Source: Spirochaetota bacterium
GTDB taxonomy: Bacteria; Spirochaetota; UBA4802; JAGODF01
NCBI GenBank assembly: GCA_029974015.1
Contig: JARKUF010000011.1
Span: 1 to 64,000 of the forward strand
Direction of reading: 5' to 3'
Length of the DNA: 64,000 bases
Below are positions 16,316-25,507 of this stretch, piece after piece. Position numbers and translations under genes: made by a program. Positions within the stretch are counted from its first letter, which is position 1. Every line of letters begins with the position of its first letter. The notes under the pieces are model-generated. The model was not told where the DNA came from, made no database searches, and saw only the letters and a list, made by a program, of their open reading frames with translations.

Positions 16316-16371
16316 TAGCCACAAAAATAGGTTTTCCCCGCCCGCCTTCGGCGGGCGGGAACCCATTGTGT
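16316..16371. repeat. TIR element fragment, copy E (hairpin core)
   Basis: It contains GTAGCCACAAAAATAGG and the palindrome TTTTCCCCGCCCGCC-TTC-GGCGGGCGGGAA. The AT-rich left half of the 120-bp form is missing. It lies in the 346-bp gap between uppP and ftsK, where I see no gene; the stem may act as a terminator for uppP. Confidence 0.6.
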
Positions 16372-16443
16372 TTCGCCGAAATAGCAACGCCTGGGACAGG
16401 CCCGCGTAGTGAGCCGGAAAAACATGGGAGATGTATGCACAAA

Positions 16444-17280
16444 TCACGTGAGAGCGAGGACCACAAGCCCCGCGGCCCCCGCGGCAATAGTGTAGTAGCC
16501 GAAAACATCGATTCTTATCCGCTTTACCAGAGCCATGAGAATTTTCAGGGAAAAGAACGCCAACACCACAGCGAGGGCCATGGCCCCCGCCAGGGGCGCG
16601 AGAAACCCGTCCGGCAGTCCCGCCTTCGCCGCCTTGATCCCCTCCAGAAGCCCCGCCCCGGCTATGACGGGGACGGCCATCAGGAATGAAAACTTCGCCG
16701 CTTCTACCGGCGCAAGCCCCGCCAGAAACCCTCCTGTAATGGTGAGCCCCGAGCGGGATATGCCGGGAATAATCGCTATGGCCTGGAAGAAGCCCACCAG
16801 AAGGGAGCGCCACACCCCCACCCCGGCGATGGGGCCGTCTTTCATTTTGATGAGTTTCGTGGAAAGAAGAATGAAACCATTGAGGACGAGCATTATGAAA
16901 ACATTCCGTGGCGAGGAGAAAAGCCCTTCGATAAAATCGTGAAAAAGCACCCCGAGGACGCCAGCGGGAAGCGTAGCGACGAGAATGAAGCCAATGGAGC
17001 GCGCCTCATCGCCGGAGAAATCCCGCCTGCGCAGGGACACGACGCCTCCCTTCAGGAGGCGGAAAATATCGGCCCGAAGGTAGATGACCACCGCCAGGAG
17101 CGTCGCCAGATGCAGCATCACATTGATGAACAGCGACAGGTCTCCCCCGAGGGCCCGGATGTTCGCCGCGAAACACGGGACGCTCTCCACGATTACAAGA
17201 TGTCCCGAGGACGATACCGGCAGAAACTCCGCCAGGGCCTGGACCGCGGCGAGGGTAAAAAGGACGATGATGATGTTCAT
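16444..17280 (-). CDS. uppP: Undecaprenyl-diphosphatase UppP (BacA)
   Basis: This 278-residue protein has about eight membrane helices. It shows both family signatures: EFLPVSSSGHLVI near the N-terminus (catalytic Glu and the Ser/His region) and IIPGISRSGLTIT in the middle. It recycles undecaprenyl diphosphate to the monophosphate carrier used for peptidoglycan and other envelope polymers. The ATG lies two bases after the stop codon of the RNase J gene, so dut, rnj and uppP form one operon. Length is typical of the family. Confidence 0.95.
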   Translation of the reverse strand: MNIIIVLFTLAAVQALAEFLPVSSSGHLVIVESVPCFAANIRALGGDLSLFINVMLHLATLLAVVIYLRADIFRLLKGGVVSLRRRDFSGDEARSIGFILVATLPAGVLGVLFHDFIEGLFSSPRNVFIMLVLNGFILLSTKLIKMKDGPIAGVGVWRSLLVGFFQAIAIIPGISRSGLTITGGFLAGLAPVEAAKFSFLMAVPVIAGAGLLEGIKAAKAGLPDGFLAPLAGAMALAVVLAFFSLKILMALVKRIRIDVFGYYTIAAGAAGLVVLALT

Positions 17281-17282
17281 GG

Positions 17283-18935
17283 CTACACCTCGATGACCTG
17301 AAGCTCGATGATGGGGTTCATTTTCGAGAGGCGGTAAACCTGATTTCGCAGGTTCTTCCGTAAAAATTGCCCGATATCTCGGGCCCGGGACCCGTCGTAG
17401 AGCATCTTGTCGGCGTGTTCCTCGATGAACGCGGCTATCGTTTCCTGGAACTTCCCGTCCCTGGGCGCCACGAACCCTCTGGTGACGATATCAGGGCCGG
17501 CGATGACGCGGTTTTTCGATATCACCAGGGTGGCGATGAGGATCCCGTCCGTGGAAAGCGTGTGGCGCTCCCGAATAACGCCGCTTTCCATATCGTAGAC
17601 CATGCCGCCGTCGACGAACATTTCCTTAAGCTCAAGCTTCCCTTCCCGGGACCAGCTCTTTTCCGACAGGGCGATGATGTCGCCGTTCTGGGCCAGAATG
17701 ATGCCGGTCCGCTTGATCCCCAGGGACTCCGCCAGCCCGGCATGGGCCTTAAGATGCCGGTACTCCCCGTGGATGGGCATGAAAAACCTGGGACGGGTGA
17801 GGGCTATCATCAGCTTCAGCTCTTCCTGGGACCCATGGCCCGATACGTGGATGTCCTCATCCTCTTCGTAGTAGACCTCGGCCCCCAGGCGCAGAAGCGA
17901 GTTAATCACATTGTTCACCATACGGTCATTTCCGGGGATAATGGACGCCGTAATCACCACCGTATCTCCCTCGCCTATGACGAAATTCCTGTGGGCGCCG
18001 GCGGCCATTCGGGTCAGGGCCGACATCGGTTCCCCCTGGGTGCCCGTGCAGAGGACCACAATCCTTTTGTCCGTAAGCTTATCCGACTCCTTCGCCTCCG
18101 TGACGAGATCGTCACGGTATTTCAGGCATCCCAGGGTACGGGCGATTTCAATGTTCTTCTGCATGGTGGCGCCGGAGACGACGACGCGGCGGTTGTACTT
18201 CTGCGCCGTGTCCAGGACCTGCTGTATCCGGTTGATGTTCGACGCAAAGGTGGCCACGAAGATGCGCCCCTTAGACGAAGAAAAAATGTCGATGAGCTTC
18301 GGCCCCAGGACGCTCTCGGAACGGGTGTAGCCCCGGCGCTCGGCGTTGGTGCTGTCGGACATGAGGAGGAGGACACCCTTCTCGCCGTAGTCGGCAAAAC
18401 GGTAGAGGTCCGTCACCTCGCGGTCCACGGGCGAAAAATCAATCTTGTAGTCGCCGGTGTGAATGACGACCCCGGCCGGAGTGGTGACCGCCAGGCCTAC
18501 CCCGTCGATGATGGAATGGTTCACCCGGATGAATTCCACCATAAAGGCGCCGATGTGCACCACGTCCCTGGGGGACACTTCGACGAAGCTAACATCTCCG
18601 CCGGGCCGTTTCTCTTCCAGACGGCTCTGGATGAGGCCGATAGTGATGCGCGTGGCGTAAATCGGGGCGTCCACTTCCTTCAATAGATACGGTATGGCGC
18701 CAATATGGTCCTCGTGGCCGTGGGTGATGATGATCCCCTTCACCCGGGCGCGGTTTTTCTTCACGTAAGCGAAGTCGGGAATGAGGAGGTCCACTCCGGG
18801 CATGTCCTCAGAGGGGAACTGTATCCCGCAATCGACGATGATAATCTCATTGCCGTACTCGAAAAGCGCCATGTTTTTCCCGATGGCGCTTAAACCCCCG
18901 AGGGGTATGATTTTCAGTTTCTTTTCTTTTGTCAT
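17283..18935 (-). CDS. rnj: Ribonuclease J
   Basis: This 550-residue protein is a beta-CASP metallo-beta-lactamase RNase. The zinc motif HGHEDH is near residue 73, HTGDYKIDF and SDSTNAERRGYT follow, and the beta-CASP core and C-terminal domain (GLVAP-type GFVAPRDGKFQETI) are complete. It carries out 5'-to-3' exonucleolytic and endonucleolytic mRNA decay and rRNA maturation in bacteria that use this system. Its ATG overlaps the dut stop in the arrangement ATGA (18932-18935), indicating translational coupling. Confidence 0.95.
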   Translation of the reverse strand: MTKEKKLKIIPLGGLSAIGKNMALFEYGNEIIIVDCGIQFPSEDMPGVDLLIPDFAYVKKNRARVKGIIITHGHEDHIGAIPYLLKEVDAPIYATRITIGLIQSRLEEKRPGGDVSFVEVSPRDVVHIGAFMVEFIRVNHSIIDGVGLAVTTPAGVVIHTGDYKIDFSPVDREVTDLYRFADYGEKGVLLLMSDSTNAERRGYTRSESVLGPKLIDIFSSSKGRIFVATFASNINRIQQVLDTAQKYNRRVVVSGATMQKNIEIARTLGCLKYRDDLVTEAKESDKLTDKRIVVLCTGTQGEPMSALTRMAAGAHRNFVIGEGDTVVITASIIPGNDRMVNNVINSLLRLGAEVYYEEDEDIHVSGHGSQEELKLMIALTRPRFFMPIHGEYRHLKAHAGLAESLGIKRTGIILAQNGDIIALSEKSWSREGKLELKEMFVDGGMVYDMESGVIRERHTLSTDGILIATLVISKNRVIAGPDIVTRGFVAPRDGKFQETIAAFIEEHADKMLYDGSRARDIGQFLRKNLRNQVYRLSKMNPIIELQVIEV

Positions 18936-19366
18936 AGTCCCGTGTGTCCGAAACCGCCTCCGCCCCGCTTCGTCTCCGCGAGGGCATCAGCGTCCGAAAA
19001 CTCTCCTCTGTACACCCTGGCAAAGACCATCTGGGCGATCCTCATTCCATTTTCGATGATGAAAGCTTCTTCTCCGAAGTTCGCCACGATGATCTTCACT
19101 TCTCCCCGGTAATCGGAATCGATGGTTCCCGGCGTGTTCAGGATGGTGATGCCGTGCTTCAGGGCCAGACCGCTCCGGGGACGGATCTGGGCCTCGTACC
19201 CATCGGGAAGCTCGATGAACAATCCCGTTGGCACCAGAACGACGCGCCCCGGCCCAACGCTCACCGGGGCCTCCAGGAGCGCAAAGAGATCGGCGCCGGC
19301 GGAGCCGCCGCTCTGGTATTCCGGGGCCCTGGCCCCGGGGAGTGTCCTTATCTTTACCTGTATCAT
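18932..19366 (-). CDS. dut: Deoxyuridine 5'-triphosphate nucleotidohydrolase (dUTPase)
   Basis: The 144 residues match the trimeric dUTPase: SAGADLFAL (motif 1), RPRSGLALKHG (motif 2), NTPGTIDSDYRGE (motif 3), RIAQMVFARV (motif 4) and a C-terminal RGGGGFGHTG arm (motif 5). It hydrolyses dUTP to dUMP, keeping uracil out of DNA. The open frame extends 74 codons upstream, but that part has no family similarity; start 19366 (MIQVKIRTL) fits family length. The Shine-Dalgarno is weak. First gene of the dut-rnj-uppP operon. Confidence 0.95.
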   Translation of the reverse strand: MIQVKIRTLPGARAPEYQSGGSAGADLFALLEAPVSVGPGRVVLVPTGLFIELPDGYEAQIRPRSGLALKHGITILNTPGTIDSDYRGEVKIIVANFGEEAFIIENGMRIAQMVFARVYRGEFSDADALAETKRGGGGFGHTGL

Positions 19367-19642
19367 ATCGCTGTGCGGTGGAAAAGACGCCGGAGGCGTC
19401 CCTGAATTGAGTGCTCCAATGCGTATCGACAGGAAATCGGGCCGATAGATGAAAAATGCAAGTAGTTTTTTCACCAGCCCGGCCCCCATGCAGATCTTAG
19501 AGGCCAAAGGCATCCGCAGCCCCCCATAGGATGGAAAATCAATCATCCGGGCCTTTTCCACCTTATGGAAATAAGGCTTGACATCCACCCTCGTGATGAA
19601 AAGTATGATTTTTCACTTTTTCCGGTGAATTGAGCATGCATC

Positions 19643-20074
19643 ATGATATCCCTCACGGCATCAAAAAAATTCCGCCACACGGAACAGGAGATCTTCGAGG
19701 CGATCGACAATGTCCGGAAACTTGGGCGAATCAAACGAGAACTTGGAGAGTTCACTGTAGCGAGAAGCGAAACGGGCCTCCAGATCATCGACACGCGCTT
19801 CAGCTTCATTGTGATGAAATTCGATTCCCGGCTCACATATGTCACGAGGCCAAACCAGTTTGCCGAACTGAAACAGATCAAGGGAAAACTGAAAAAGTAC
19901 ACATGCACTTATACCCTCAGAGACGAAGACCTCGAATGCGAAGTCATCGTCAATCTCAGCATTAAACTTCCCTACGGACCCCTGGGATTTATAACGGCCC
20001 TTCTGGCGAAACCCCTCTACGCATTCCGCCTGGGGAGGGAACTCAGGGCCCTTGAGAGGATACTGACAAAGTAA
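19643..20074 (+). CDS. Small SRPBCC/START-like protein, function unknown
   Basis: This 143-residue protein has the outline of a helix-grip domain. An early helix (HTEQEIFEAIDNVRKLGRI) is followed by alternating strands (GLQIIDTRFSFIVMKF, LTYVTRP, YTCTYTLRDEDLECEV) and a long C-terminal helix (RLGRELRALERILTK). No signal peptide is present, so it is cytoplasmic. It ends 7 bp before the XPB helicase gene and probably shares its transcript, but a functional link is only a suggestion. The assignment is by pattern and could be wrong. The start lacks a strong ribosome-binding site. Confidence 0.55.
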   Translation: MISLTASKKFRHTEQEIFEAIDNVRKLGRIKRELGEFTVARSETGLQIIDTRFSFIVMKFDSRLTYVTRPNQFAELKQIKGKLKKYTCTYTLRDEDLECEVIVNLSIKLPYGPLGFITALLAKPLYAFRLGRELRALERILTK

Positions 20075-20081
20075 CGGCCCC

Positions 20082-21761
20082 ATGAAAAAACCCGTCATCA
20101 TCCAAAGCGACAACACTCTGCTCCTTGAAGTTGACAACCCGGGCTTCGAAACGGCCCGGGACGCCGTATCGCGCTTCGCGGAACTTGAGAAAAGCCCGGA
20201 ACATGTCCACACGTACCGCGTAACGCCGCTTTCCCTCTGGAACGCGGCGTCCATGGGCCTCACCCTTGGGGACATCATTTCCTCCCTGGAGGAGCACTCC
20301 CGGTACGCCGTGCCGGAACTGGTCCTCAACACCGTAGAGGAGCAGTTCCGCCGCTACGGCGTCTTAAAGCTCGTGAAAAGCGAAACGGGGCTTCGCCTTA
20401 CATCGAAGGACGCCCTAATCCTCCGTGAGATAACGGCCCAGCGGACCGTCCAGCCCTTCCTCGAAGAGCGTGTGGACGACAACACCGTAGCGGTGAAACC
20501 CCATCTCCGGGGCCATGTCAAGCAGGCCCTCATCAAGCTCGGCTTCCCCGTGGAGGACCTGGCGGGCTATGAAAACGGCGACCCCTGCGAAATCGTCCTG
20601 AGGGAAGAAAGCAGGCAGGGAAAAAAATTCGAGGTCCGCGACTATCAGAAAAGCGCCATCGATTCCTTCTATCGCGGCGGGGGCCTCGAGGGGGGGAGCG
20701 GTGTAATTGTCCTTCCTTGCGGCGCCGGGAAAACCATCGTGGGAATTGGAGTAATGTCCCTCCTCCACACGGAAACCCTTATACTCCTCACCAACACCGT
20801 GGCCCTGCGCCAGTGGCGCGAAGAGCTCCTGGACAAGACCTTTGTCACAGAAGATATGATCGGCGAATATTCGGGCGAAAAAAAGGAAATACGCCCCATC
20901 ACCATCGCCACTTACAATATCATGACTTACCGTAAAAAAAAGGGAGAGGACTTCGTCCACTTCAACCTTTTCATGTCGAAAAACTGGGGCCTCATCATCT
21001 ACGATGAGGTGCATCTCCTTCCGGCCCCTGTGTTTCGCATGACGGCTGAAATCCAGTCCAAGCGCCGTCTGGGACTCACGGCGACCCTCATCCGCGAGGA
21101 CGGAATGGAGACCGACGTCTTCAGCCTCATCGGCCCCAAGAAATTCGACATGCCCTGGAAAATATTGGAAAAATCCGCCTGGATAGCCGAGGCCCTCTGC
21201 ACGGAAGTGCGGATTGAGCTGCCCGAGGCCCTGCGCGCCCACTATGCCGTGGCGGGGGACAGGGAGAAATTCCGCATCGCCTCGGAGAACCACGGAAAGA
21301 TCGACATCGTGGCGAAGATTCTCGATCGCCACAGGGGTTGCAACATCCTCATCATCGGCCAGTACATCGACCAGCTCAAGGAAATCGCATCTCGCTTCAA
21401 ATACCGGATCATCACCGGAAGCACCCCAATCGCCCTGCGTGAGGAGCTCTACTCGAAGTTTAAAAGCGGCGAAATATCCACTCTGGTGGTATCGAAGGTG
21501 GCCAATTTTTCCGTGGACCTTCCCGACGCCAATGTGGCAATCCAGGTGTCCGGGACCTTCGGGTCCCGCCAGGAGGAGGCCCAGCGCCTGGGCCGTATCC
21601 TCCGACCCAAGAGCGGAGAAAACCGCGCCTACTTCTACACCATCGTCTCCTCCAACTCAGTGGAGGAAAAATTCGCCCACAACCGCCAGCTCTTCCTCAC
21701 GGAACAGGGTTACACATATGTCATCCAGAACGAGGAAATGTTCGACAACGCCTGCCGGTGA
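20082..21761 (+). CDS. xpb: XPB/Rad25-type superfamily 2 DNA helicase
   Basis: This 559-residue protein matches bacterial XPB. An N-terminal helicase-C_3-type domain lies within about residues 1-130, a damage-recognition-like region up to about 185, and the motor follows. Motor motifs are PCGAGKT (Walker A, about 213), YDEVHLLPA (DEVH box, about 308), GLTATLIREDG (motif III with the RED motif typical of XPB) and QRLGRILRPK (motif VI). XPB opens DNA during nucleotide excision repair in archaea and eukaryotes; bacterial copies are scattered and include spirochaetes. It lies in a compact plus-strand run SRPBCC-xpb-acpS. Identity is sure; the bacterial role is less so. Confidence 0.93.
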   Translation: MKKPVIIQSDNTLLLEVDNPGFETARDAVSRFAELEKSPEHVHTYRVTPLSLWNAASMGLTLGDIISSLEEHSRYAVPELVLNTVEEQFRRYGVLKLVKSETGLRLTSKDALILREITAQRTVQPFLEERVDDNTVAVKPHLRGHVKQALIKLGFPVEDLAGYENGDPCEIVLREESRQGKKFEVRDYQKSAIDSFYRGGGLEGGSGVIVLPCGAGKTIVGIGVMSLLHTETLILLTNTVALRQWREELLDKTFVTEDMIGEYSGEKKEIRPITIATYNIMTYRKKKGEDFVHFNLFMSKNWGLIIYDEVHLLPAPVFRMTAEIQSKRRLGLTATLIREDGMETDVFSLIGPKKFDMPWKILEKSAWIAEALCTEVRIELPEALRAHYAVAGDREKFRIASENHGKIDIVAKILDRHRGCNILIIGQYIDQLKEIASRFKYRIITGSTPIALREELYSKFKSGEISTLVVSKVANFSVDLPDANVAIQVSGTFGSRQEEAQRLGRILRPKSGENRAYFYTIVSSNSVEEKFAHNRQLFLTEQGYTYVIQNEEMFDNACR

Positions 21762-21808
21762 AATAACCTGACTTTAAGGGGTTGCTTGAAACAAAAAGGG
21801 AAAGTGGC

Positions 21809-22183
21809 ATGATACTCGGCATCGGGATCGACATAGCTTCCGTTGAGCGCATTCTAAATATTGAAAAAAAATACGGGGACCGTTTCCGCTCCCGTGTCCT
21901 CTCCCCGCGTGAACTGTCCGTTATACCGTCCAGAAATCGCGGTGAGTTCATTGCCGGCCGTTTTGCGGTAAAAGAAGCGGTACTCAAGGCCCTGGGTACA
22001 AGAGGAATTGGACTCACCGAAATAGAGGTGATGAACGACAAAAACGGCAAGCCGTATATTCTAAACCCCGGCGCATTGTGCGCCCGGGCCGGTTTCGCAA
22101 ATGCTGTTCTTCATATCAGCATCACGCATGAGCGCACCGCCGCGGCGGGAGTCGCCATAATCAGCGGACCAGGCGGACCATGA
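21809..22183 (+). CDS. acpS: Holo-[acyl-carrier-protein] synthase
   Basis: The 124-residue protein has the AcpS signatures GIGIDIASVERI at the N-terminus and GRFAVKEAVLKALGT in the middle, with the metal-binding Asp and Glu in place. It transfers 4'-phosphopantetheine from CoA to acyl carrier protein, activating fatty-acid synthesis. Start 21809 is chosen because an AAGGGAAAG stretch lies just upstream and the family begins with this hydrophobic strand. The gene converges with the next one and their 3' ends overlap by 23 bp. Confidence 0.92.
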   Translation: MILGIGIDIASVERILNIEKKYGDRFRSRVLSPRELSVIPSRNRGEFIAGRFAVKEAVLKALGTRGIGLTEIEVMNDKNGKPYILNPGALCARAGFANAVLHISITHERTAAAGVAIISGPGGP

Positions 22184-22970
22184 GAGTCACTCCAAAATGC
22201 TTGAGGAAGGGAAACCACGAGTTCGCCGCTTTCTCAATCCTGTCGGAAATTCTTCGCAGGGGGGCATGAAGGAACCGCGGGATGATGATGTAGTGCCAGG
22301 TCCGCCTCGTGTGAAAGTTCCACGGGGGCCTGAACTCGTGGGCCGTTACGGTGCATTCGGAGAAAAGGCCCCGGCAGGCCCTGCGGATCTCGCCTATGCG
22401 ATAAAAGCGCATGCGGATGGGGTCCTTCACGCGAAAAACATGAATGCTGACGAACTGGAGAAAGGCGAAGAGCAGGTTTTCCGGCGCAAAACGTGAAGGG
22501 ACGCGAATATGGGCCTCTCCGCCTTCGGCGAGCAGGCGACGAACTTCCTTAAACACCTCAAGGCCGTTTTCCTTCGAAAGATGCTGCAGCACCAGGAGTG
22601 AATAAATCTGGTCGAAGCTCCCGTCTCGGAAGGGGGTTCTTGTGGCGTCGCCGCGAAGGAGGGGCGGTTGGTGTCCGTGCTTCCCCAGATGCTCCCGGGC
22701 CGACTTCAGCATGCTCCCGGAAATATCCAACCCCACGGCCCGTCCTCCCCTGTCCATGACGGGCTTCAAGACCCGCCCCCAGCCGCAACCCAGGTCGAGG
22801 ACGCGCGCCCCTTCCCTCACCGGAAAGGGGGGAGGAGCGTCCAGCAGATTGCCATAGTATCCCGTGAGAAGGGCCTCCACTCCCAGAGTAATGAAAGGGC
22901 CGTCCCTCTCGGCGCCATCGTCCCAGACATCGACGAAGTCATTAAAAAATTCCATGTCCTGTTCTTTCAT
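22161..22970 (-). CDS. Class I SAM-dependent methyltransferase
   Basis: This 269-residue protein has the Rossmann methyltransferase motifs VLDLGCGWGRVL (motif I), GLDISGSML (motif II), SFDQIYSLLVLQHL (motif IV) and a post-core beta strand. The N-terminal FFNDFVDVWDDGAERDGPF resembles substrate-capping segments. The C-terminal half is rich in aromatic and basic residues and may sit at the membrane. Substrate cannot be read from the sequence. GGAG lies eight bases before the ATG. A run of fourteen C residues (minus strand) lies about 33-47 bases upstream of the start codon. Confidence 0.8.
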   Translation of the reverse strand: MKEQDMEFFNDFVDVWDDGAERDGPFITLGVEALLTGYYGNLLDAPPPFPVREGARVLDLGCGWGRVLKPVMDRGGRAVGLDISGSMLKSAREHLGKHGHQPPLLRGDATRTPFRDGSFDQIYSLLVLQHLSKENGLEVFKEVRRLLAEGGEAHIRVPSRFAPENLLFAFLQFVSIHVFRVKDPIRMRFYRIGEIRRACRGLFSECTVTAHEFRPPWNFHTRRTWHYIIIPRFLHAPLRRISDRIEKAANSWFPFLKHFGVTLMVRLVR

Positions 22971-23003
22971 GATAGATACTCCATGGGCAAAAGCCTCGTT
23001 CTC

Positions 23004-23017
23004 GGGGGGGGGGGGGG
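23004..23017. repeat. Homopolymeric G14 (C14 on the coding strand) tract
   Basis: Fourteen consecutive G bases lie in the 61-bp gap between the DUF4015 gene and the methyltransferase gene. On the minus strand this places C14 in the 5' untranslated or promoter region of the methyltransferase. Tracts of this length slip readily during replication. Confidence 0.85.
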
Positions 23018-23031
23018 AGTTTTGTGGATGA

Positions 23032-24507
23032 TTATTTAGTATCGCCCGCGGCGTCCTTCCCCGCCTTTTCCCCCTTAATCATAATCAGGGCGCGGTACAC
23101 CGTATCATAGTTGTTCGACGCATTCCAGAAAAGATACCCCGATGCGCCGGCGTCGTCGCTCGCCTTTATCTGCTCAATAATATATTTCTCATTGTACTCC
23201 GAGACGCGCCACCGGAAAGCCTGGAGCCAGGGCCTCACGGCAGTGCCCCCGGCGAGGCCTGCCACCTTTTTGCATCCCTGGTAAATGAAATGGTAAGGAT
23301 TATCGCCGGGGCGCCGGAATCCATCGAACTCGTCGTTGAAATGTGAAGGGTAGAGCATGGGCGATATGACGTCGCAGTGCTTCGAAAGGAGCCCTATCCG
23401 CTGTCCCGTCGTCCGTATGTCGACCTCCTTGCCCCAGGCCACTATTCCAAAAATATCGATGGAAAGCCTGGCGTTCCGGGCCGATATCCTCTGGTGCGCC
23501 CGTTTTAAGAAATCGGCGATGCCCTCTTCGGCGGGCATCCTTCCGTTGTGGTGCGAAAGGACCGCCTTCCCTAAGCCCCCCATGGTGGGAAAGCGGATAT
23601 AGTCGAACTGAATCTCGTCGACCCCCTTCTCCGCCAGTTCTTCCGCGAGGGCGATGGCGTATTCCTGGACATGGCGGTTCGTGGGATCACACCACAGTTC
23701 TCCGGACTCGAATTTCCAGGGCCTGCCGTCGGCCGTCCTGATGGCAAAATCCGGGTTCTTTTTATAGAGAAGGTGGTCCCTGAACACGGAAATGCGGGCC
23801 ACGGTGTAAAGGTTGCGTTCCTTCAGGAAGCGTATAAGGTAATCTACATTGCCGATGGGGGCCTTCTCGTGGGTATTGTACCGTACCGCCATGGGGACCG
23901 TGCTTCGATAGTTCACGATGCCTGTGATGTCCTTCGCGTCGAAAACGATGGTGTTGACGCCGGCGGTTCGGTATTTCTCTATGATGGGGAAAATCGATTC
24001 CCGTGCGACGGTTTGGCCCGTATAGTAAATCCCCACTGTGCGGGGTATCACGGGCATCTTTATGTTTCGCCTCTCCCTCGTGTAGGGAGGAAGCGCCCCT
24101 GGAATAAGGAGAACTGTGCCCGCGGAGACGGCGCCATTCCCAATTCCGTTGACCTCCCCCAGGGCGGTCTTCAGCCGGTCCACGGAATAGTAGGTAGTGT
24201 ATCCGATGGCCTCCCGGGCCACCCGCGAAAGGCCCGTCTCGGAGGAGGCGATGTAGAAAAAAAGGCGGCCTGACTGCACGAAGCCGGGGCCCGCACCTCT
24301 GTAGCGATAATAATACCGCGCCGCCGACGCGGCACCGGTCTGCGCACCGGAAAACCCGGCCCTCTTCGCCGCCGAAGAAAAGGCGGCACGCAAATAATCC
24401 GAATAATAGTAGACGCGGTGCATCTGAAAGCCGTACAGGTACAGAAGGGCCCCCGCGACGACGAGGACAATGCCGGAACAGAGAAACAGGGTGGCGCGCT
24501 TTTTCAT
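23032..24507 (-). CDS. DUF4015 putative glycoside hydrolase, membrane-anchored
   Basis: This 491-residue protein has an uncleaved signal anchor (residues about 5-27). A region about 60-150 ends in a LysM-like string (VSAGTVLLIPGAL). A TIM-barrel-like DUF4015 domain follows, with GIYYTG, FDAKDITG, DEIQFDYIRFPT, SIDIFGIVAWG and DVISPMLYPSHF. DUF4015 is related to alpha-amylase-type hydrolases and is common in Firmicutes and spirochaetes without a proven substrate. The conserved acidic residues of a hydrolase (Asp in FDYIRF and in SIDIFG) are present. It faces the periplasm or outside and may act on an envelope glycan. The GGAG-free start is uncertain by a few codons. Confidence 0.85.
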   Translation of the reverse strand: MKKRATLFLCSGIVLVVAGALLYLYGFQMHRVYYYSDYLRAAFSSAAKRAGFSGAQTGAASAARYYYRYRGAGPGFVQSGRLFFYIASSETGLSRVAREAIGYTTYYSVDRLKTALGEVNGIGNGAVSAGTVLLIPGALPPYTRERRNIKMPVIPRTVGIYYTGQTVARESIFPIIEKYRTAGVNTIVFDAKDITGIVNYRSTVPMAVRYNTHEKAPIGNVDYLIRFLKERNLYTVARISVFRDHLLYKKNPDFAIRTADGRPWKFESGELWCDPTNRHVQEYAIALAEELAEKGVDEIQFDYIRFPTMGGLGKAVLSHHNGRMPAEEGIADFLKRAHQRISARNARLSIDIFGIVAWGKEVDIRTTGQRIGLLSKHCDVISPMLYPSHFNDEFDGFRRPGDNPYHFIYQGCKKVAGLAGGTAVRPWLQAFRWRVSEYNEKYIIEQIKASDDAGASGYLFWNASNNYDTVYRALIMIKGEKAGKDAAGDTK

Positions 24508-24702
24508 TCGCAGACAGTGTTCAGGATTTTACGCGGCGGCCTCTTCGGCCTCCGCTTATCGGAAGACAACAAAAGGCCGATCAGGGAAGCTGTCAAACAT
24601 AATACTGCAAAAGTGCTTGATCTTTTCCTGAAAAGCGGATACTGTTACTCGCAAAGGCGTCCCATCCTGGCAAAGATCGAAAACTGAAAGGCAAAGACGG
24701 CA

Positions 24703-25494
24703 ATGATACTTGAACGGCTGGTGAGAAATATCACGAAGCGCCTTACCGGTTTCATCCGCGGCCTGCGCAGTTTCATGGGCTTCGTTGTATCTATCTTCGT
24801 TTCGTTCAAATCGTTCCGTCATCTGCGCTTCCGTTCCATTTACTCAATAGCCGTAAACCAGACGCGCTTTACGGGCGTTGACGCTTTGCCCCTCATCGTT
24901 TTCATCGCCCTCCTCCTGGGCGGCACGGTCATCATTCAGGCGACTAAAAACTTTCCAAAGTTCGGCATCGAGGACTTTTTGGGGAACCTCCTGGTCATCA
25001 TCATCGCCAGGGAGATGGGGCCCCTTGTGACGGCCATCATCGTGGTCAGCCGTTCGGGGTCCGCCATCGCGACGGAAATCGCCACACAAAAACAGAAGGG
25101 GGAAATACAGTCGCTGGAAATCCTGGGAATCAACACCACCCTGTACATCGTCTTCCCCCGTATCGTAGCTTCCTTCATCGCCATCTTTTCCCTCATCATC
25201 ATCTTCGATATCGTGGCGTTTTTCGGAGGCTATCTCATATCGCTCACCACGGTCTTCATTCCCGTGGACATCTTCTTCGAGAGCCTGCTCAACTCGTTCA
25301 ACTTTTTGGACCTTATCATCACCCTTCTAAAAAGCCTTATTTACGGAATACTAATACCGGTGATATGCTGCTATTACGGATTTAAACCGGAATCGGATTT
25401 CCAAATTCCGATATATGTGTCAAAGGCCGTCGTAAGGACCCTTGTCATACTCTTCGTCATCAACGCATTGGTATCGGCGCTGTTCTACTTCTAA
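24703..25494 (+). CDS. mlaE: MlaE-type ABC transporter permease (lipid transport)
   Basis: This 263-residue protein has the MlaE/YrbE layout: an amphipathic N-terminal segment, five membrane helices, and the conserved cytoplasmic loop AREMGPLVTAIIVVSRSGSAIATEI near residue 105-130, then EIQSLEILGIN. MlaE permeases move phospholipids between the inner membrane and an MCE-domain protein in the periplasm. Only a degenerate ATPase follows; no MlaD (MCE) or MlaC gene is in the window. The stop is 13 bp before that ATPase gene, and lipB follows in the same operon. Confidence 0.88.
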   Translation: MILERLVRNITKRLTGFIRGLRSFMGFVVSIFVSFKSFRHLRFRSIYSIAVNQTRFTGVDALPLIVFIALLLGGTVIIQATKNFPKFGIEDFLGNLLVIIIAREMGPLVTAIIVVSRSGSAIATEIATQKQKGEIQSLEILGINTTLYIVFPRIVASFIAIFSLIIIFDIVAFFGGYLISLTTVFIPVDIFFESLLNSFNFLDLIITLLKSLIYGILIPVICCYYGFKPESDFQIPIYVSKAVVRTLVILFVINALVSALFYF

Positions 25495-25507
25495 TCCTGG
25501 AGCGTTC

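Noticed and set aside
17367-18686. 439-residue plus-strand frame
   Set aside because: It is antisense to RNase J and rich in His, Gly and Val as expected for a shadow frame; no motif is seen.
20415-21332. 305-residue minus-strand frame
   Set aside because: It lies entirely opposite the XPB helicase gene, which carries all motor motifs.
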